From Lagopus muta (lineage: Eukaryota > Chordata > Aves > Galliformes > Phasianidae), in the NCBI RefSeq assembly GCF_023343835.1, contig NC_064437.1:48089972-48153971 (forward strand): a stretch of 64,000 bases of DNA, written 5' to 3'. Both the position numbers and the translations under genes were made by a program. Of this stretch, positions 50,891 to 61,000 are shown in pieces (positions within the stretch are counted from its first letter, which is position 1; each line of letters begins with the position of its first letter). The notes under the pieces are model-generated. The model had not been told where the DNA came from. It saw only the letters and a list, made by a program, of their open reading frames with translations, and made no database searches.

Positions 50891-53800
50891 CAGTTTGTGC
50901 CAGCCATCATTTCCTTTATTAGCACAGCATGGCCCAGGCCTGCCACCAGCTATACTGCCATTAGTGTCAGAATGATTCCAGACCCAAACACTACTATCAG
51001 GAAGGCTAAATTTAAAATAGCCTTCGCTTCCTGACAGAGCAAGAGTGGTGCTGCTGAATCAGTTCTCATCCTCTCTTCCAGGAAAAGAAAGTATTACAAA
51101 TCTGAACAACAGTACTGGAGGTTCTCCCATAACCTCTCCTGCTTTTGCATTGCATCAGAAGCAGGAGCTGGCTTTCGGCTTTGTGCTCAAGTGCTTTTTA
51201 AAAGTCAGTATGGATAGAGTCCTACAACAATTGGTATTGTACATCCCCAGCACTGTATGCTTCTCAGTGTGGAGGGGAAAAGAGTTGCTGTAGCTCATTA
51301 CATTCATATACTGCTTAGACAGCATGTATACAATGAACACATACAGTCTGTGTTACAGAAACAAAGAGCATCACCACTTGCCACAAGACACTGCTCTGAA
51401 AAATAAAATTGAGTGTGCATGAGGAAAGTCTCACAGCTTTATGCATGTGTCCTCAGGACAGCATTTAAAACTTTTGGTAACGTAAAGAGTTTTCAGCTGA
51501 AAAGCTGCTTTTTGAATGCTCAGAATGTTGTATATGCTTAGGTAGAAATGTGACACCCACAATCCTGTCCCAAAACATATACAAGTAATGGGTTACCACT
51601 TAAGTTCCTGTCAGAGGTTTGTGTAACTGCAACAGTCTGTGCAGTACAGAACCATGACACCAAAGCTTCTTAATTCAGGCTGGCTTCTTTCTAGCAATGA
51701 ATTTCCTACACTTCTGTTGTTGTTGTTTGCTTGTTAAAGGTTTTGTTTGTTTAAACTAGCAAAGACTTCTCATTTTGCTCCCAATTCAGTTCTACTTTAA
51801 AAAGATTCTCTAATCATTTCCCACAAGCAAAAAGCCTTGAATAAACTCAAAGTTAGAGAAGCAAAAAGACATTTAAGGGCTCCTGAAACACTTAAGGAGT
51901 TCTGGCCACAAAAGACCCTACAAATCCAGTTCTGCCAGAAAAATATGGCACTTCCATACTGTTTCACACAGAAAGATGACCTCAGACACAGTAATTTCTT
52001 TCTCCTAATACCTTAGCCATACAACCTATTTATATTCCATTACCTTTTTTGCTATGGCTATCTTCTTTTCACTCTCCGCTTCTTTAGTTGTGCTAGCAGC
52101 CACAGTAGAAATGGCAGGTTTCTCTTTGAATAAGTCTCCTTCATCATCATCATCAAATAGGTCAGTTGCAGATTTGACTGCATTAAGAGACAAAACAAAT
52201 AATGTAATGAGTAGAACAGGACAGCACAGACACTACTGAACAAGAGACAGCAGTCAAAGATACTGTGCTCTCTTTTATAAAAAAAACAAGTATGTACAAC
52301 CAGTGAATGTGCAGATGACACAGTATATCTGAGAGCTTTGCTTATCTAATTATTATACTAAAGCAGGAAAGAAGATTCTCATCCTACCCTGGGCTCGTGT
52401 GGTAAACTCCAGTAGCACAGATCTCCAGAAGAGATGCTTGCCCATTGGTAGTCAGCTCTTAAATGGGTCTGGAGAGGTGCAGCCAGGCTCCATCCCTTCT
52501 GGCAGCACAGGTGGATTCCCTTCACCTGTGCTCCCTTGGCTGACTCATTGCTCGCCTCAGGTGATCAATCAGAGGTTCAAGCCCTGATTCACCAGTCCCC
52601 ATACAAAGTAGCAGAGACTTTTAAGGGAAAAAACTAGGCAAGCTCTTGAAGTGAAACAGAGCATCAGTGACAGACACTGTAACCAACAAGCATCCAGTTG
52701 GAGTCTCATTGAATGGCTACTTCTAAATCCCTCAACAAAGCATTTTACATTAGTTTGGCACACCTAAAGGTCAAGTGCCTGTCAATAGGTGGTGGTGAGC
52801 AGAGGTGCTCAAAGCTGCATGAGCTCAGTCTGTACTACTTTCCTGCTTTAAGACTGAATACTGCCTTTGAAGAAGTAACATCCTAAGAGAGAAAGGTCAT
52901 TGGAGAGCATGTACAGATAAACCAGCCCTATCGTTCTGAGGAAAAGAGTTACTAATAGAATAAATATTAAAACAAACACAGACCAAAACAAACAAAAACC
53001 CAACAAAAACCAAGTCAAAAATAAGTCCAGCGAAGGACTCAGTGATTCAGACAGTTTGAACTTCAATAATCTTTTACATTTAACTTGTCACTGCACAGAT
53101 AAGGAGGTACCTGGACCTGGAGGCTTTTTAGTTGTTCCCATGAAGAAGTCATCATCATCATCATCATCAAAAAGAACAACTTTTTCAGGTTGCTTAGGAG
53201 CTTTTTCTGTACTCTGTGCTGCAGGTTTCTTGTCTTTTTCCACAATTACAGAGGAACTGAAGACATCACTCCCTCCTGCAGGTCAGATGGAGGAAAAGGG
53301 ATCCACACAGTTACCACAGCCAGAGTTACTGAAAAGCTACTGAAAAAAGTTACTCCTGTGAAAGTTGAACCAGACACACAGTTTCCATCACAGCAGTACT
53401 TAAAGCATTCCTGCAATGTCTCATCAAAAGCACAAGCTTCTGCTAACCCACGAAAATATGATCAAAATTAAAAGATAAAAATGCATTTCCCTCTCAGAGT
53501 ATGAGTCAGAGCTGTGATTGAGTGCACTGCAGACATAAACAGCATATTAGTATTTAAAGTAATATATATTCTTTGGAGTAAACTAGTGTAAACTCTCCAA
53601 GCTACCAGCTGCTACCATTTATCTCCCATCATTGGCACCTACCTTCAGAACTCCTGCAGAACCCTGATTAAACATAAAGCATGCTGCAAGTTAGGCTTAG
53701 CACAGCAGAAGCGCCTGTGTTTGTCATTAAGCATGTGATCATCAAGCAGTGCAGTGCTGCTGAGCTTTCATAGCTTTCTTCTTTAAAAGCTCCCCAGTGC

Positions 53801-54985
53801 GCTTTAAAGAAAATGACATCTTGTGCATGAAGCAATTTGCTATTGAATGAGTCATACCTGGGAACAGAGACACTGCACCTGCAGGAACTTTCTTTAAGGA
53901 TTTTGTAGAGATTGCTGAAATCACAGGAAGTACAATACAATTGGATGCACTCACTTTACACTATCAAAGCCTTTAGAACTCTACCATAGAAGTAGGAACC
54001 TGAGAGGTGTTCTGAGCTCCACATTTTGCTTAGCAGCCCAGAAGTCTTTAAGATGTTCTCTTTGAACTTCTGCTTCTTTTTTGCAGATGCATATAAGAAC
54101 AGTCTAGCTTACTGTAATCCATTAAAACTTGCCAATGAATCTGAGGCTTACAAACACAGTTTGCATCCACACAGTGTTGTTTACAAGGGTTCACATTCAC
54201 ACATTTGAACTACTTTGATACAATACAATCAAAACAAAACGGCTCAGTCTCTAAACCCACATCTGAAAATTCAATAAGTACAATGTTTCAATAAAAACTG
54301 CTGCAGTACAGAACAAGTGCTCATCAGATTCCTCAAGAGTTTGGATATACAACAAAATGAAATGTAGATATTCAAACTGTGAGGAACAATCTCGACCGCA
54401 ACAAAATCCACGACTGGATCCCACACAGTACTCCTCAGCAACAGAAACCCAGTGTATGCAGTGAGCTCTGCCAACATCAGCAAGGATATTTTGTCCGCTC
54501 CAGGAAGACAGGTACATGTAAGTGATCACAGTGAACATATAAAATTCAAGGAAAACATAACTGCTCTCTATTGAGATTGAAGAAAATAAGAGATTTGAGA
54601 ACAATTGCTACGCCAGAATTCCTAGTTGGAAAAATTATGTTCCTGCTGCTGGCTGTGATAAATTACAGCACAGACAGAAGTAGAAAGCCAAAAAGCAGGT
54701 TCTTACCTGCACTGATAGAAACTTGTTCCTCTTGCTCTTTTGAATCTTCTCTCGGTGCTTCAGCAAAAAGATCACCCTGGTAGTAGACAAAAATGCAAAG
54801 GAGTAGTGAATTTGTCTTTTGTAGGAAAATACAGTTGCCAAATCTTTTGTGTAGAATATCCAATCAATGTGTGTGCTGTTTCTTTAGTTATAACTAGGAA
54901 CACTACACCTTGCAAAGGCAATGGCTTGGCTACTGTTCTGGACTTCTTCCAGCATCAACTGCATGATAAAAATCAGAGGTAATCA

Positions 54986-55030
<45 letters not shown>

Positions 55031-58000
55031 ATTTTTCTGTCAAAGCCTTAAACCTCATTAATTTTTAATAGAAATCTTTCTTAAAGTGAACAATCAGCAT
55101 AATATTTAGTTCATCATCACAGATAAAAGTGAGGCACTGAGTACACAGCTGGAATCAAAACCTCTCTAATGTAGTGCCAGAACCACACTTGCATTTCTAG
55201 CAGCACTACCACAGAAAAGTAGGCGCTGTGCCAAAGGCAACACAAGTACCTCACTCACATAGCTTTCTTTGTCCAACAGAAAGATACACTGTCCCATTAT
55301 ATTTGAACGTTAACAAAAAACAAAATGTTGTTTCTTCTCTCTGCCTTCCAGAGTTGTTGGGAATTTGTGGGATTTTTTTGGTGTTTTTCTGTTTTGCTCT
55401 AAAAGGACACACACACACATCTCCATCTGTACTTTAGCATTCTCACCTCATCATCATCAAAGAGACCTGTGCCACCACTGAAGAGACCACCCTTAGAACC
55501 AAATGGTGTGAAATCTTCATCAGTCAGCTTAGGAGGCTTGAAGATGTCATCTTCATCATCTAGAAAGCACGAGAGACAAGACTATTGACTGAGTTTCAGG
55601 AAAGGGAATAAAGAAACAATCAAAACAAAAATTAGTTTGATTCCACCCCCTCTCTCTTATAAACATGATATGTATGGAGAAGCTGCTGTAGATCTCTCAG
55701 GTTGTTTGTGGCTACTCCACAACGTTACATTTAAGGTGAAACTCTCACTGGACCTGTTACTGGCCATCTTTTGCACACACACAGAACCTCCTGAAGGACA
55801 CTCACTGATATCCTGCCCAGTTTCTACAGCAAATACCATGTTTTCTTAAGCAGTATCTTACAATTCAACCAACTGAAGAGCAAGACAGGAGGAAATCTTA
55901 CCGTCTGATGGAACTTGAACTTCCTTCTTTTCTTTTGGAGTTTTCCTTGATTTGACCTCTGGTGACAGTGCTTTAAGAAGAAGAATTCAAAGTGTAAATG
56001 AAATAATCTATCTTTACTTGTAACCTGTGCTTGACCTACGATAAAAAAAATCTCAAAAAGTAATTTAAACAAAATATATCAGCCCAGTAAAGCAATTCTC
56101 TATAGTACAAGGTCTAAAAATGGCACTTAAAATTATAATGGCAACATAGTTGTTCATACTGTGACTAATGGTGTCTACTATCACCCGAGATGTCAGAGAG
56201 AAATACAGCATTACAGATAGTACAGATCCCACACAGGGCACACAGAACCTTGGATGTCTCAGGCCACATATTATGCCTTGATGGAGTTACTTAAGAATAA
56301 ATTTTACTCCTCTCTTTCTCATCGCTCAGCAAGGTTATTTCAATTAACAGAAGATTAGCCTGTAATTGAACAAGTTAAGCTGTTAAATTTTACATTCCAA
56401 TATCCAAAATCCTAACTTGATAGTTCGAATCAAGCAAGAACAAATAAATGTAGTAACTTTGAGAGTAAAAAAGACAAATACAAGGCAAAAGCAAGCTCAT
56501 GAGCACTCTAGAACTTAATTTCAGTTCATTTATGTTCAACTGCTGTTTTGCTGTAAGAATAACTACATGAGAGTGGCCTTGCCATTTGAGATTGAAGTAA
56601 AAGTAAATGAAGTAATTATTTATTCTAATACATCAGTGAAAACAGCAGGACTGACAAGTTCCTCAAAACACAGCATATTTAAGCCAAATACAGCAGCAGA
56701 AAAAATAAACAAAACCATGTCCCATGAAAGCAAACTACTTCTTGAGGGCTCTTTTGAGCTCTAAAAAAGACCACAGCAACCAGTGCTTTCACATACTTGC
56801 CTTAAATAGGGGGAAGGATATGTGGTCAAACGTGCAGCTGTTTTACATACTGATGGAGAATTAGAGTTAAGAGAAAATATTTACAATAACATGTGCATCT
56901 GAGAAGTGATCTGTCTCATCTGAAAGCAATGAGTTTTCTCAGCAAATTCCAATTCATTCCTATAAGTTATGACCAAAATGTTTTTCAGAGCAGAAAACAG
57001 TTACAATAGTGTTTTTAATTCCTCCTATTAGGCCTTCAACTAATACATGCTAAACAATAGATTTGTGTAATTTCAAATACTGTTACCAAATTCTCTTCTC
57101 CAACACCCTCAGGAGTTCTCCACCATCTCACAACCATTCATCAGAACTTAAGAGTTAACTTACACGAACGCTCTTCATCCTGTTTAACTGGTATTTCTCC
57201 TTTGATTCGGGCTGCAAGCTCATCTGCAAATGACGTTGGCCTTTTCTTTTTCTGAGGGGCAGGGGCAAATAGCCATATAATTATTCTACTCAATCCCAAT
57301 GCCAGTTTGAAGTACTTGCAATTATGCAATCATAAATACAGTACAGCACAGCCTCATTTATACAATTTCCTATTTAGTCTTCAATAGAAAGGGTAAGTAA
57401 GGATTTTAAGAAGACAATTAAGAGATTGTGTGCATCAAAGAAAAGCCATTTGTAGTCCTTTATGATTATAAAATTTTTAACCTCACCTGAATTAGGGAAT
57501 ATAAGAAACAAGAAGTATTTATCATACCCCAAATAGAACAATTTCTTAATGACATTTAAAGCTGGTTTTGATTCCAGATTAGTGTGCAGGAGTCCCCTAG
57601 TTTCAAGGGACGAAGCATGAATAATCACACTGAAAGAAGATTCTCACGGGTCCTCTCTACCAGGTTTACCCACTTCAGGTATCCAAGAGCTACCACTATA
57701 ATCACAACCAAAGACAAATTTTTCGTGAAACAAGCTCAAAACCTATCCTCGTGGAGAGGCACTAATCACTTACAGGTCTTGTGGTTTCCTCAAAGTCTCC
57801 ATCCTCATCTTCCTCTTTTTCAGAGTCAAAGAGATCACAACCATCATAATCATCTTCATCACTCATCTGGGCTGTCCTCTGAGAAAAGAAATAATACCCT
57901 GTTGTCCTCTCCTCAAGTTGGCATACAAAAGGCACGAGTACAAATTTCTGCCTGCTTAGATAAAACATCCAGAGCAAACTTACTGAAAGGATGGAAACAT

Positions 58001-61000
58001 TCAGCCAGTTTGGGGGTACTGAACAACTTTTGAGATGTAAGGAGAGAGTGCCTGTAGCTGCAAGCAACTAGTTGTGTTCTCTAGTACACCCCTGGGCTGC
58101 ATCACCAAACGCTAAGCCTGTACTCACAAGGAGCATGCACTGAAGGTGAAACTCTCACTGGACTTGTTACTGGCCATCTTTTGCACACACACACACAGAA
58201 AAACTGTTTGAAAAACTGTTCTTCCAGTCCTGAATCTTCTCAGACTGAGGGTTGCCAGCATAAGCCTCTTTTCCACTGACACCTTTAAACATGGGCAATA
58301 TTCCTTCCCCTTGGCAAGGTAGCTACCTATTCCCAACAGCTGAAATTAGATTTGAATTTTTCAACCTAAGCATTTCTTTTCCCCTTTTCATTTGTTATCC
58401 AAATAATTATGCTTTTCAAATGTTTCACACTGTTCTCATCTTTGATTTCAGGTCATACTCAGATTGCATTGTTCCTTACTCCCTGTATCACAAATTCAGA
58501 ATTGTAATTAGACACAGTAATCCCTCGGAAGCCAAGTTCTCATGGGGCTGATTCTTTCAACTCCCAGTGCTCTGAAGTTATTCCTGAGAAAAACACACAT
58601 CATGCAGTGCCACTGAACATATACTGTGCATCTAATGATGGCTGACAAGCATGCTTTAAAGCCCAACAAAGGTTCATACATAGTACATGCCACCTGGTCA
58701 GGACGGCCTACTCATAGAAAGTTCTACAAATCAGGCTTAACCAAGGCTTTCAATTGCTAATTATCCCGGGCTGTGATCTCCTCTTTTTTGCATTCTCACT
58801 GTATCTCAAGCAGAAAGTCTTTCAGGTTGTACCAGGGCATATAATTATACCATCTTTTGGTCATCCTCACTCGGGTTTCCAAATTCGTCGTCTGATTCCT
58901 GGAACACAAGAGACCCAAAGACAATTATCACACATTGCTTTATTCAGTGGTCAAAGGAGTGGGCTCAGAAGCTCCGGACTTGCTTAAATCTGGATACTTT
59001 TCATCTCCTCACCCCAGTCAGACCACATAATTGTTTGACTGCTACTGAACATCTTTCTGAAGAGGAACTTACTCAAGTTTCATTAACTTTGCCAAGTAAA
59101 CAAACTTCATCTGACAGTGCATTCGAGTAACTAACTCAAAAGGCATTTAACTCTAATTGAGCAAAGATACCAAGAGTAAACTCCTGAGGATAAAAGCAGT
59201 GCTTACACAGCACAGCTATAAACCACAAATATTCCAGGTAGACAAAACGTATCAGAAATTGACAGTCCAATGCATTGGATTCACGGGGCCAAGCCTGGAG
59301 GAGAATCATTGAAACCTGTTTGAACTTATTCCTGTTAGTTCACAACCCATTCTTTGCCACAGTAACTTACAACAAATTCATCAATTCTTGAATTCTCACA
59401 CAAGAATCAAGTTGTTTTGCTTCACAAAGTGAAATTAGACTGAATAAAACATTTCACTTTGAAATATTCTACTATAGCATTAGTTAGAGCCGGTAACACA
59501 TTACTCTCCTGAAAGGCTGCAGAGAAAATTACTCCATAAGAACAGTAATAGAAAAGCACATTTACCACAACAGACATAAGGAGGAGACACTGGAGTCTTG
59601 AGACTCCAAATGAAAAAGTGAGGCATTTAATGGCCTCACATCTAAATAAGGACTCATTAACACTTATGCAAAGCAGCTACTTTTTCATTGCTTACCTCTT
59701 CATCCTTTTCTTCACTGTCAAGTACACTTCCACGATCACTATCAACTGATCCTTCTATTTTAGATGAAAACAAAAGTTAGGATCAGACATGACATGACAC
59801 AGAGCTTGTTGGTCACCAGATATAATTATTGCAACATTAAAAGCTTTGTGATGAGAAATAAAAATCAGAAGGATAAGAGTGGTCTGAAAGAGCTTTATAG
59901 ACTGCTGAAGTTCTAGCATTCTGTGTTTCAAATACACAGAGCAAGACTTACTGACAACTCACTCACATATTGGAAAGGTGGTTGTGACAGCATGACTCAA
60001 GGTTTTCTGTAACTATTTTCAGTATGTACCCAAACAGGCAAAAACAACTATGCAGTATGTCACAAGCTATTTAGTTAAAACCAAAAGACCAAAGTTTCAG
60101 ATTAGGAATTACTTTCTCCAAGAGAAATCAAAATTTATGCGAGCACATACCCTCACTAGTCAGATCTCCAAGGCCAACATCATCTTGTTCCATGAACTGC
60201 TGAGAGCCAATCAGGTAAGGTAAAGGTCTGTCAATATAGAGATCCTAGAAAGAGACAACATCAAGTCTTTCTGACAGCTAGGCACAGCTCTACATTGCTG
60301 ATGAAGACAGAAGTCCTACAGCCCTTGTTATAACATGAGAAGGATACAAGCTTATTTCAAAAGAGTCTCAGAAACATTCTTCAAGTGGTGTGGGCCAGTT
60401 GAAATTCCCTCTTGACACTATCTCTGTTTACACGGTCCCAGTATGTTTTCTAGATGAGATCTACCAAAAAAAAACCCTTGCAAATTCTATCTCTAGGATT
60501 CTTAATTACTAGGACAGTAATTACTAGGGCAGTAAAAACTGACTAAAAAAACCATGACATTTAAAGGTTTCATTCCACCCAGAACTCAGGTAGTGAACTT
60601 CCCAAGTCCACTCCCATTCAATTAAATCTCTTTAGGGCCACCACTCATCAATGCTAACCCAACTGCAAGACAAGCAGGCTATTAAAGAAATAGCTCAGCA
60701 CACAGCATTTCAGTTTTACATATAGTCACCAAATCTTCTTTTTAGGTAAATAACATGAATTTGATAACAATATAATATTACTGCTGACAGAAATGAAGAG
60801 CAAGTCCAATAAAAGAAACACAAATCCAATCCTCCCAGCAAAAACAGGTCTCTGTACCTTTGGTTCAAGTATCAGTTCTACCCTCTCATTACTTTCTTCC
60901 TCTTCTGAGTCAGAGTTGCCTGCTTTGATGTCTAGCTGTTCAAATGCACTGTCCAGAACTTGCAACCCATAATTCACTGCTTCTTGTATTTTGGGGATTA

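Noticed and set aside
52388-52605. tRNA-like T-arm (GGTTCAAGCC) and a locally higher G+C block
   Set aside because: No acceptor stem, anticodon arm or A box can be placed in register, so a tRNA or tRNA-derived SINE is not supported.
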